Assembly: GCA_003996215.1 (NCBI GenBank)
Contig: QJPP01000001.1
Span: forward strand, 744,001-808,000
DNA length: 64,000 nt
Source of the DNA: Jaltomata sinuosa
Lineage: Eukaryota > Streptophyta > Magnoliopsida > Solanales > Solanaceae
Direction of reading: 5' to 3'
The notes under the pieces are model-generated. The model was not told the DNA's origin and did no database searches. It saw nothing but the letters and a program-made list of their open reading frames with translations. Of this stretch, positions 25,385 through 35,990 are shown piece after piece (position 1 is the stretch's first letter; each line of letters opens with the position of its first letter). The position numbers and the translations under genes are program-made.

Positions 25385-25587
25385 TCTTAATGTTTGGATA
25401 TGCTAGTAATTCCTGATGAAGAAGCTGAGAAGGTACCAGCTGTCTGCGTGGTGTTAAACCAAAATGCTAAAGAGAGCGAAGGGGAAATCATGAACTACCT
25501 TTCATGTAATGTAGTGCACTATAAGAGAGTCAGAGTACTGCAGTGGACACAATTCAAAATAACCTTAAGGAAAGGGAACTATAAATA
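25385..25587 (+). pseudogene. 4-coumarate-CoA-ligase-like C-terminal fragment
   Basis: The frame reads MLVIPDEEAEKVPAVCVVLN and continues with EIMNYLSCNVVHYKRVRVLQ. This resembles the C-terminal domain of 4CL and 4CL-like acyl-activating enzymes (V-I-P-x-P-D-E-E-A-G-x-x-P, then V-A-x-Y-K-x-V-R). The catalytic PKSPSGKILR loop is not preserved; the frame ends ITLRKGNYK. Only about 64 codons are present, with no partner domain nearby. In unit B the homologous stretch breaks off after GGATATGCTAGTAAT (about 32656). It is a captured or relict gene piece, not a working enzyme. Confidence 0.6.
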
Positions 25588-25643
25588 AAGATAAATTCAA
25601 CACAAGTTACATGCTTGTGACCCATATATAAGGAGCTCTCTAG

Positions 25644-26658
25644 TGTAGAAGCTGCCTGTAGGTAGTACCTATGGACAGGAAGTACTAACATGTCAAAAAA
25701 AGCACTAGTAGCTTGGGAAAAACTGCGGTATCCAAAGGTTGCTAGAGGGTTGAATCTTTTGGATCTACACCGGTGGAATTAGGCTACTCTATGTAAATTG
25801 CTATGGCACTTGAGCACAAACGAGGACAAGCTTTGGGTTATCTTGGTTCACACATATTATATACAGCAGGGGACTATCTGGGAAGCTAAGTATAATCAAG
25901 CTTCTTGGATGGTGAAAAAGATCTTCAAGGCCCAGAAATATTTGGACAACATATCATGGAATGCAGACTATTTGAACCAGCTGACCAAATTTTCTATAAA
26001 AACTGTTTATGTTTTAATTGGTGATGTTTACCTCAAAGTTGATTGGAGAAGGCTCATTTGCAACAACTTTGGCTGCCCGAAATGGACATTTATCCTGCAA
26101 CTGGCTCTGCTGAATAGATTGGCTACTAAGGATCGTCTAATGTCTTGGGGCACTATTGACTCAGCAACATGTCCTCTATGTGACGAACATGATGAGAGTC
26201 ATGACCATCTCTTTTTCTCTTGTTCCTATTCAAGGGGTATATGGAACAAATTGCTGCAATGGTTAAGTATTATTAGGCACGCTGGAAATTGGCAAGCAGA
26301 GAGAACTTGGGATACAGTGCACGCATCTGGTCGAAATGTTAGAGCTGAGCTTTACAGAATGACTCTGGCTGGTGCTATATACCACATATGGCTGGAAACT
26401 CGAGTATTTACACAAAAAAAGCGAGAGGGCAAAGACTTAGTGAGACAGATTGTGCAAGAAATCTTTATTCGTGGATCTATGAAGAAGGGACTGGAGAATC
26501 ATCTAGAAACTATGAATTTCTATCCTTGAGTTTGGCTAGTTTGTATAGGTTTCTTCGATGTTCTTGACTGGGAAAACTGAGGCTTAAAGATCAGATTTCC
26601 CAGAATTTTGTACTGATCATTTACTTGGTAAATAATATAACCGTTAGTTACCAAAAAG
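25644..26658 (+). mobile_element. LINE fragment 2 (zf-RVT domain)
   Basis: The direct repeat AAGGAGCTCTCTAG at 25630-25643 and 26659-26672 flanks a 1015-bp insertion. Its + strand frame (about 25798-26529) ends with the zf-RVT pattern TKDRLMSWGTIDSATCPLC and DESHDHLFFSCSYSRGIWNK. The reverse transcriptase core is missing, so this is a 5'-truncated LINE. It differs clearly from LINE 1 and is a separate insertion. Confidence 0.85.
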
Positions 26659-27296
26659 AAGGAGCTCTCTAGGTGCAGGAACAAATTTGGTCGGTCACAC
26701 TGACAACAGTTATACAATGGTTTATTCCCGTAGAACCCAGTTTCCAGACAAGTGCAATGATTTCAACCTCTATGAACTATTTATTGGTTATTACAATTTA
26801 CATACCAAGCCAGTAGCACCATCAGTGGCTAGAACCCAGAAAATTGCTGAAATAAACAAATCAATTAGCACTATAATTTTTGCCCAGAATTTATTCTCTT
26901 TTAAAATACCAATATCCAAAAATGAAAACTTTAAACCATAAGCATTATACTTCATTCCTGGGATATGCAGAATTCTAGCAACTTCCGACAATTAAGCAAT
27001 ACTGTAGATTGGAATCATGTTCATAAACTGAGTCAGCATTAATTATAAGACAGTAGAAAATAAAAGAAACAATAAACAGACCAATATTTGGAGTAAAGGG
27101 AAATAATCACATATGACTGGGTAATTTATACTAGATGAAAACTAATACAGTTGCTTGTGCTTTAACGAAAGAGGAGAAAACGCTAACCTTAGACATGGGT
27201 GGGGGCAGCAAAGACTGCAGTCCATTCAAATGAAAGAATTTGATACAAAAGCAACTAGACAAACTAGTTTTTTCGTCGGACCAACACAAGACAAGA

Positions 27297-27520
27297 AGGG
27301 GTTGTTTGGTGTGAGGCATAAGGCATAATAGTTCTGGGATAAAATGCAGGATTTTGCTTTTCGTTGGACGTATTAATTAGTCCCCACATTATTTATCCCA
27401 TCATTTATACCATGGTGATGGGATAAGTTATCTCATATACATGGTGGAATAACTAATTCCGAGATAGCTAATCCAAAGATTAATTATCCTGGGATAACTT
27501 GTTCCCAACCAAACGACACC
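27297..27520. mobile_element. Tourist-like MITE rich in GGATAA
   Basis: The left end GGGGTTGTTTGGTGTGAGGC is partly mirrored on the right by CCCAACCAAACGACACC. The inside repeats the GGGATAA motif in both senses. It abuts the next MITE directly. Its target duplication was not resolved. Confidence 0.55.
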
Positions 27521-27523
27521 TAA

Positions 27524-27872
27524 GGGTGTGTTTGGTACGAAGGAAAGTATTTTCTTGGAAAATAATTAGATTTTTATTTATTTTCTAGTGTTTGGTAAGT
27601 AAAGGAAAAATATATTATCTCAAGAGCATGTGAGGCGAGGTGGGATGGTCAAGGGGTAGGGGTTAGAGATATTAGGTGGGTGGGAGGATGCAGAAAACAT
27701 AGAATGTCACTTATAGAACTTGTTTTCCCTACTTACATTAAGAAAATCATTTTTCTCGTTTTCAAGGACTTGTTTTCTAGAAAAAATATTTTTCAAAAAA
27801 TTTGTCCAATCAAATATGAAAAAATAAGAAAACATTTTCCGAAAAATATTTTCCTCCATAGAAAACACACCC
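27524..27872. mobile_element. PIF/Harbinger (Tourist-like) MITE, unit A
   Basis: Starts GGGTGTGTTTGGTACGAAGG and ends AAAACACACCC, flanked by TAA on both sides (27521-27523 and 27873-27875). A 3-bp TAA/TTA duplication with GGGTGTGTTTGG ends is typical of Tourist elements. A related copy occurs in unit B. Confidence 0.75.
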
Positions 27873-28858
27873 TAATTTTAGCTAATCATTTTCGTCAAAC
27901 ACGACGAATTATATGCTAAATTAGACAGGACGGAAAGCAGATTTGGTGTTGCGCCTTGTTACCTTATTTTTTCTTTCAAATTTTGTCTCTTATTATCTAA
28001 TAGTCTTATTTTATCTTTTAATCCTACTTTTTTTTTAATAATAACTTTATCTCATACTCTATTTTCTTTTATACAATACTATAAATTTATTTTTCAAATT
28101 ACTGATATGTAACATTATATAGCGACTGAAAATTAAAATGATACAATCTACACAAATATCGTATTCATCAATACAATACAATATGTTATGAAGTAATGTG
28201 TAACAACCATCCAAATAAGTATTGAACTATTGATAAGTAGGACGATTTCAAAAATGGATAGGTAGGTAAGTCATATAACATCTGATTTTTAGCAATATGA
28301 AATTCTGCATGACCAACCTAGCTAATTTATGTATACCTAATAAATAGTTTGGTTTTATGTTATAGTCTTATAGAGCTCTGAATAACTGCAGTGGCTTTTG
28401 GATCACCGTATTAGATTTTGTATCACAATGTAAGAAAGAAAAAACACAAGCAGTATAATCTCATCCATGCGAAGGAGTTTATGCAGCTCTAAAACTAAAA
28501 AGAGCCGGTGACAAACTATGTAGTAACAGACCATCAGAGAGAATATACTTGGAAAGTACTAATGTAGAGAATTAAAGGAAGAGAAAAACATAATGTTAGG
28601 TGTTCGATATGGAGGAAAATATTTTCCTCTCTCACCATCCAACACTTTGTAAAATTGAAAAACTATTTCAAATGAACCATCGGAGAACGTTCTCTTTCAT
28701 ATAAAAAACAGAGAATTTCTTTTTGGTCCATTTAGTTGCCGTCATGGGTCCAAAAACACGGCATGTAATCCTTTTACTAAATACTACTCTTCAATAGACC
28801 TGGATGTTCAAGAACTACTTCTTTGAATGTACATTTGAATCTTGGATGAATTCCATTC
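27873..28858. other. Spacer between units A and B
   Basis: No gene. The stretch resembles 33548-34058 plus 35522-35990 (spacer B-C). It contains one end (AACAACCATCCAAA, about 28202) of a MITE that is complete at 49683-50075. Near 28740-28860 lies the 3' flank of copy B. Confidence 0.6.
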
Positions 28859-31349
28859 GACAAGCCTTGCGACATGGATTAGAATTCGTTGTGGCTCTCC
28901 TCGAACTTTCACATAGCAAATGCTGCACATATGAATCAACTGCATTCAGATCACATATAAAAGTAGAAGCATTATCCCTCTTTACAGAGGTTTCGGATGT
29001 GCTTTTCAATAACAACAACAATAACATGTTTTATTATATCAAGTTCGTCCAGACAGTTCTTAAATGAAATCCAAATCTGACATTATATTTTCAATAAAAC
29101 AAGTTTCCACTGTTTCCCCTTTTTGGTTTCCTTTTCTGTTTTTTTTCTTCTAATATCTTGAATGCTAGCAGGATAGAATAATTATCCTTTTTCTTGATGA
29201 AGACCGAGTTTTTGCTTTCTGTTAATCTTAAGATTTTAGTACCCTGGAGTGATGACCAGATTCCTACTAAGATGCATTCATGTTTCCTAATTGGGAAGTT
29301 TTCTAAATGCAGTAATTTGGGTTGCAAATAAACTGGGAAGGTAGTAAATATTGATAGGCACTATGGAAAACAAAAAGTTCATCCACATTCCCCACAATGC
29401 CATTCAGAAGAATGATGGGAAATAGAAGAAATGCATAGTATAACCAAAAAAGACGAGTCTTTTGTATAAAAGAAAGAAGTTGGCGAGTGATAAACATGGA
29501 CTTAGATTAGGAACAGACTAAGATATGGAACAGAACTTTCAATTAAGACAGGGAAGTGTTGAACACTAACCATAGGTAGAACAAGTTGTCAATAGCACAT
29601 CTCTGAGCTCTGCCCAACAGTTCAATCTGCAGATATCCACCAATGCAAAGCGCTGGTTCTGGTAACTTGAACTGCTGCAAGCAGTTTTCCTGGCCATCAA
29701 AGTTTGATCTGTTAATTTTCCCATGAAAATTACTCTATGACACTCCTTTGAAAGGCCTGTAAATGATGTTTAACCTAGTTTACTTTTTACTTTTTACTTA
29801 GGACAAGACTTAGACGCCTTGGCCAGAATGAACTCTTCCACCTACTTCATTTTATTGTTGGAACTATTCCACCTACTTTGGGCCTTGACCAGACTAAACT
29901 TATTAGCGCATCCACTAGTGGGAGACACTCCACCAATAAAACGACAATTTAACCAGTAAGATCACCTGTGTTAGGAAAAGTAAAGTTAATAACTGCACCT
30001 GTCTCATACGGAATTCTTCCGAGGTATACGTCCATATAAACTGGTCATCAGCAGGCTGTAGCTGGGGAAACTGCAAGAGATCACTCTCATCTCTTGAGGA
30101 TTTGACGTGTCCTAATCGAAATCGAACAGATTTGCAGAGTATATGGGCCTGTGTCGATGGAAATAAGCTGATTTGGAAACATATTAGTAAAAGAGCGCCG
30201 AAAACTTTGGAAGTCTGATAATGAGACGTCAAGAGGGCATCTAGTGCCACAAGTAAGAGAGAATGAACAATCACCTTCAAAAGGTTGTATGTTAATTTCA
30301 GTGATACAACAAAGATCAGCTTGCAATTTGTAAATTAGCGTCTCGGGAGCATTGGGATCGCTGTGCCCTATACTTGACCAGTATGTACGCATATATCTAA
30401 ATCTGTCTGGTGGAGGTGGAGCTAGAGTATTCACAATACTTTCAACTGGATAGCGGTGCGTACTTGAGGCCCTGACTGCATTACCCATGCAATCACTTGG
30501 GTAGGAGTTTGATCTTTCAATAGTTTGAAGTACAGCAACATAAACATAATGGTCTCTTTTTAGAGTCTCCCAACTGGAATTGCTAGACTCATCTTTTCTC
30601 TCTGCTACTCGCAGATCTGGTTCTGTTATACGTGCAAGGCTAGAAAGTTGCGGAAACTTTCTCAGACACAGTTTCTTGGAAATTCCATTTGTAAACACTG
30701 CAAACAAATAAGTAGACCATTAACTCATTCGTTCTCCTAAATGATAATAAACCTTCAATGACCTTCAAGTAGCAAAAAATGGCATCCCTAAATTTCTTGA
30801 ATAAATGCTCATTATGCATCATTTTTCCGTATGAAAGAAATTCTAAGAAATTGATGCCACATCAAAAAGACAGAGAAAATGATGAAATTGGAACGGCGAC
30901 AGTCCAAGATACAGTCACTAAGTTCCCAACTTCAACATAAACTAGCTACACCACACGCCAGCCATAGAAAGAAAATATGATATGTAGTATAGTGTCTTCA
31001 ATTTAGTAATTTATCAAAAATGTTTTTAAAAAAAAACACTACCAATTAATTAATTACTGGATACAAACTCAAAAGCATAGGAAAAAGACTAGAAGAGAAT
31101 GGAAATAGGAAAATGCAATCTATGACTTATCATTTGTGAAACATAACATCGTTAAGAGTGTAGTATTATGATGAGATGAAAAAAAGAACAGGTTTTCACT
31201 CTCACTGCCTAAATAAGAGTACTAAACAAGGAAATAACTGCTTTAAAGAAAAAACTGAAGGATTAAACGACTCACCAAATTGGCACCAAAGGCGTGAAAC
31301 AGAGGCAGCACGGACCACGTCAGCTGGATCATTCAAATGCATTACAATG
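28859..31349 (-). pseudogene. F-box At4g00755-like, copy B (pseudogene)
   Basis: Recognisable exons match copy A: exon 1 remnant 31342-31276, exon 2 30697-30275, exon 3 30167-29999, exon 4 29689-29571, exon 5 from 28922. Exon 2 is fully open (GISKKLCLRKFPQLSSLARI). Three lesions are visible. A deletion of about 630 bp removes the leader exon, the start codon and the first third of the F-box. Exon 3 is 169 bp instead of 170 because one T/A pair is lost near AGATTTGCAG, which shifts the frame. Exon 5 has lost an internal block. Intron 1 also lacks about 1.2 kb present in A. An in-frame ATG at 31342 survives but could not restore the protein after exon 3. Confidence 0.9.
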
Positions 31350-33166
31350 GCCGCTGTTTCCACCCTATTCTAGAAGTGGGTTTGACATCACAATGGCTGC
31401 AATTACCGTGTAAACTTTGGAAGCCTCAAAACTTTAATCATGGATAAACTAATTCCTGAATTTATCCGTAAGCACCGAGGAATCACTGGAAAGGTGTCAC
31501 TTTGCAACTGTGGGATTACACCATATCATTAACTAATAATAGTGAGGATGAGGTTTTATCGTACATGCTACTTGTAGATAGATACTTCGTTACATGACAA
31601 AACTAACAGGAGAGTTGATCAAAAATTAAACTACAGGGAAGCACTAATGAGATTAACAGTTTGAGAATAAATGTGTTATAAGTTTAGACTCCATAAAAAG
31701 AATGAAGTGAAATTAGATGTGATTATGGTGTTGGCTCTTCTAAGAGAAAGACATGATTGAGGGAGACATAACTCATAGAACTGAAATATGATATTATGAG
31801 TGAATAATTTGATATCAGAAAGCTAACAAACTGAAATGCAAGCATACAGGGGGATTGCGAGACCTACACAACGTTATATGAGAACTAATGCTGAGCCACT
31901 CAAAACCCGACATATCCACAAGAAGAGTATCATAAAAATATTGATACTAAGATAAAATTGCAGTCATGTAATGTCAGACAACTGTATAATTAATAATATC
32001 CGACAGAGTGCAATTAGCACACATAATATCATATGTCATGTCGATGTAGGACAAGGTCAAAAGTCAAAACCATCACAGGCAATCTCTATGAATCAATGAA
32101 GATTTAGCTAAGAATAGAACAAACTAGAAATAAAGGATTCATATAGGTGATATCACCTAGTTAGAACTAAAATTCAGCTTTTCTTATTGACCTCTGAGGT
32201 TCAGTGATTTTTCAAAAGTTTCTGTAGTCTGGCTAGAGCTTTGTGCACAAGTGTTAGGACAACAATTATATTAAAGAATCTTATTTTAGAAATCCTCTAA
32301 TTTGACTTAAACAGGCAACTATCTAGTATGGAAATAAATTGGACTCAAACAGAGCAGAATGGATATAAAAGATTCTTATAACTTATTTTAAATAATTTGG
32401 GTTTGAAACGTATTTGATTGATAGATAAGATGAAGACGGTTCGTGGGCCAGACCTATAACTTGCAGATGTATAATATCAATTAGGCCTGTGTAAAAACAA
32501 GTTATGGGCTGCGAACAAAATATTACCAGAATAAGCAATAAAAGTGATTACTGATAGCTTCTCGTAGGTGAACAAACTTAAACAAGAGTTGTTCTGGATT
32601 TGGAATTGAAAAAGTTTCTCCGTTTTAAGATCCTAATGTTTGGATATGCTAGTAATGTATATAACAGGAACAAATTTGGTCAGTCACACTGACAACAGTT
32701 ATATATACAATGGTTTATCCCCCTAGAACCCAGTTTCCAGACAGTGCAATAATTTCAACCTCTATGAACCATTTATTGGTTATTACAATTTACAACATAC
32801 CAAACCAGTAGCACATCAGTGGCTAGAGCCCAGAAATTTGCTCAAATCAATTAGCACTATAATTTTTGCCCAGAAATTTACTCTCTTTTTTAGAATACCA
32901 ATATCCAAAAATGAAAACTTTAAACCATAAGCATTATAGCTCATTCCTGGGATATGCAAAATTTTAGCCACTTCCCACAATTAAGACATACTCTAGATTG
33001 GAATCATGTTCATAAACTGAGTCAACATTAATTTATAAGACAGTAGAAAACAAAAGAAACAATGCTAACCTTAGACATGGCCGGGGGCAGCTGCAGACTG
33101 CAGTCTATTCAGAGACAACCTAGTTTTTTTTGTCAGACCAACTAGACAGCCTAGCTTTTATAATAA
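31350..33166. other. Upstream region of unit B
   Basis: Homologous to 22911-27290 of unit A without its two LINEs. It has empty sites for LINE 1 (about 31823) and the broken 4CL-like segment (about 32640-32660). The conserved minus-strand string ATGTCTAAGGTTAGC occurs near 33066-33080, as it does at 27185 and 49546; its meaning is not known. Confidence 0.55.
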
Positions 33167-33547
33167 GGGTGTGTTTGGTTTGAAGGAAAATATTTTCTTG
33201 AAAAATAAATTGATTACTTATTTATTTTCTAGTGTTTGGTAAGTAAAGGAAAAATATATTATCTCAAGAGCATTTATATGTAATCCAATAAAAGATTATA
33301 GAGGTGGGAGTGGGTGGGATGTGGGGCGGGGTGGGATGGTCAAGGGGTAGGGGTTGGGGATGTTAGGTCGATGGGAGGCTATGATAAACATAGAATGTCA
33401 CTTATAGAACTTTTTCCTACTTTTATTAAGGAAATCATTTTCTTCGTTTTTAAGGATTTGTTTTCTTGGAAAAGATGTTTTTCAAAAATTTCTTCCAATC
33501 AAACATGAAAAAAGAAGAAAATATTTTCCTCCGTACCAAACACACCC
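33167..33547. mobile_element. PIF/Harbinger (Tourist-like) MITE, unit B
   Basis: Starts GGGTGTGTTTGGTTTGAAGG and ends GTACCAAACACACCC with TAA on both sides (33164-33166 and 33548-33550). About 381 bp, slightly longer than the related copy at 27524-27872. Confidence 0.8.
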
Positions 33548-34058
33548 TAAATTTAGCTAATTTTTTCCGTCAAACACGACAATTATATGCTAAATTAGCC
33601 GCGACGAAAAGTGGATTTGGTGTTGTGGCCTTGTTACCTTATTTTTTCTTTCTAATTTTGTTTTTGCTTATTGTTTAATAATTTTATTTTTATCTTTTAT
33701 TTACTTTTTTTTTAATAATAACTCTATCTCATACTCTACTTTTCTTTTACACAATATTATAAATTTACTTTTCAACTTATTGATGTATAACATTATGTAA
33801 CGACGAAAATTAAAATGACACAATTTACATAAATGTCATATCCATCAATATAATACATTATGAAGTAATGTGTAACAACCATTCAAACAAGCTTTTATAA
33901 TTTCAAGATTATAATTTCAAGATAAAACTAACGATACCAAGTATTGAATCATTGATAAGTAGGACGATTTCAAAAATGGATAGGTAGGTAAGTAATATAA
34001 CATCTGATTTTTAGCAATATGGAATTCTGCATGACCAACCTTTAGCTAATTTATGTAT

Positions 34059-35521
34059 GGATAAATTACCTAAAGAACTAAACATCCTTACTATATCTAC
34101 TATTTTTTTCATCATTTTATTTTAATTATTTAATATACATTTTATCAGAAACCTCCTTTTTTATATGAGATACATCACCAAAGCAAATCTTTTCTTCAAA
34201 GGAGTAAATTACACTCCTCCCAAATTCAAATCACCCAAATGACAGTTAATATATTTTCCCTTTCGTCCTTCTCTTCTCTTCTTCCTCTGCTAAAACTGAA
34301 ACCGCCGCTGCCTCCGCCTCCACCACCACACCCATCGCCTCCACCCAATTTACTGTATAACACCAAATAAAACCCCTAACCAAAAAAAAAGATAAAGTTA
34401 ACAAGACTTTCTTTAAAACCCCCATGAACCATTTTCTGTATTTTTCTTCTCCCTCTCCCCCAAATGTCAAATCGCAGAAACCCTAAAATGATTGCATTTG
34501 CATAACACAAACTTCAATATTGATTGCATTTTCAACACATCAAATCTTCTTCTAGTTCTTGTTCTTGTTCTTGTTCTTGTTGTTGTAGTGTTTGGTCGGA
34601 GATGATATCGGATTCAAAATCAGAAAGTGGTACTCATATTCTGTTTGTAGGTGTACGGAAAATACTAGAATTTATTAAGGAAGTTGTTGATAATCACTCT
34701 GATGCTGGGAAATAGAGTTTTCCGGTCAGATCTGTGCTTCTTCTTATTCTGCATTTTCTTCTTCTTTTTTTGAGCATGTATATATGCACAAATACATGTA
34801 TCAAAAGTTCTGATGGGTAAATTTGATACTAGATACATGTATTTTGGATTCACTGTATGAAATTTATATTAGATACATCAAATTAATGCTGAATTTATTG
34901 TATTTTGGATATAATATATGAAATTGATGTTGGATACATCCCAAATACATATATCAAAAGTATTTGTGCACAGAAATTTATATTGGATACATCAAATAAA
35001 TACTTGATTTACCGTACTTTGGATATAATGTATGAAATTGGTACTGGATACATCAAATTAATACTAGATACATATAAACATATACATGAAATTAATACTG
35101 GATACATATAAATAAATACATGAAATTTATACTAGATACACATAAGCATATACATGAAATTAATAATTGATACATATTAAAATATACATGAAATTAATAC
35201 TAGATACATATAAAATGATACATTAGATGAAAAATAATCAAATTACATAACCAAGATATACATGTTTCTGTCTTATATTAATGAATTTATTATTTTTAAA
35301 AAGTAATAAAATACATAGACATGCCTTGATTTTTGCCTTATATTAAGGGATTTGATTAATTAAAATTTCCATAATTAGTTGTTCATGTATCTGAGATACA
35401 TACAATCAGCGTGAAATATGTATGTATCTGAAGTATAAAAAGTGGTAAAAAGTGTAATTAGGTAAACTAGTGTCTTAAAGAGTAATGGGGTTCTAAAGAT
35501 GTGGATTTTATGTAAGTTGCT
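34059..35521. mobile_element. 1.46 kb insertion with 9-bp TSD, Mutator-like
   Basis: TTTATGTAT occurs at 34050-34058 and 35522-35530; spacer A-B has the single site with the same flanks (about 28327-28335). A 9-bp duplication is the mark of Mutator-like elements. The ends are only weakly inverted (ATTACCTAAA against CTTACATAAA). Inside are a stretch with simple CTTGTT repeats and a short frame near 34602-34715 (MISDSKSESGTHILFVGV), and an ATACAT-rich minisatellite. No transposase is present, so it is non-autonomous. Confidence 0.65.
34860..35230 (+). repeat. ATACAT-rich minisatellite
   Basis: Irregular units of about 40-50 bp built from phrases such as ACTAGATACATATAAA and ATACATGAAATTAATA recur at least six times. 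It lies inside the Mutator-like insertion. Confidence 0.75.
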
Positions 35522-35990
35522 TTTATGTATACCTAATAAATAGTTTGATTTTATGTTATAGAACTCTACCGTGGCTTATGGATCACTGTATTAGATTTTG
35601 TATCACTATGTAAGAAAGAAAAATACACAAGCAGGATTAAAGAACTGGTGCCAAACTTAGTAGTACGAGACCATCAGAGAGAATGTACTTGGAAAGTACT
35701 AATGTAGAGAATTAAAGGAAGAGAAAAACATAACGTAAGGTGTTCGATATGGAGGAAAATATTTTCCTCTCTCAACATCCAACACTTTGTAAAATTGAAA
35801 AACTATTTCAAATGAACAATCGGAGAACGTTCTCTTTCATATAAAAAAACACAATTTCTTTGCCATCATGGGTCCAAAAACACGGCATGTAATCCTTTTA
35901 CTAAATACTACTTCAAAATAGACCTGTACTACTTCGAATGTTACAGGAGGAACACTCGAATCTTGGATGAGACAAGCTTTGCAACATGGA
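35522..35990. other. Spacer between units B and C
   Basis: Homologous to 28330-28858. No gene. Its last part is the 3' flank of copy C. Confidence 0.6.

Larger units (their letters stand above)
23110..27110. other. Upstream insertion block of unit A
   Basis: Unit D passes directly from the TTAACTAATAA motif (about 49440) to the 'agcttgtgctttaac' motif (about 49502). Unit A has 4.0 kb and unit B about 1.5 kb between these anchors (31540-33060 in B). So A and B share an insertion absent from D, later enlarged in A by two LINEs. It contains the acyl-CoA-ligase-like fragment; the rest has no recognisable coding content. Confidence 0.55.

Noticed and set aside
26791..26991. Minus-strand frame with an exon-like piece (AIFWVLATDGATGL between TTTCAG and GTATGT)
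   Set aside because: The splice signals are good, but no neighbouring exon was found and the homologous stretch in unit B (about 32790-32850) has indels that break the frame.
27183..27197. ATGTCTAAG|GTTAGC, conserved upstream of units A, B and D on the minus strand
   Set aside because: Looks like a three-codon first exon with a donor, but no following exon could be joined; kept only as a note.
34246..34470. Minus-strand frame rich in Glu, Ala and Val inside the Mutator-like insertion
   Set aside because: Low-complexity translation of a CT-rich stretch; no domain.
34860..35230. Regular spaced repeats resembling a CRISPR array
   Set aside because: Units are irregular, AT-rich and without unique spacers, and the genome is a plant's.
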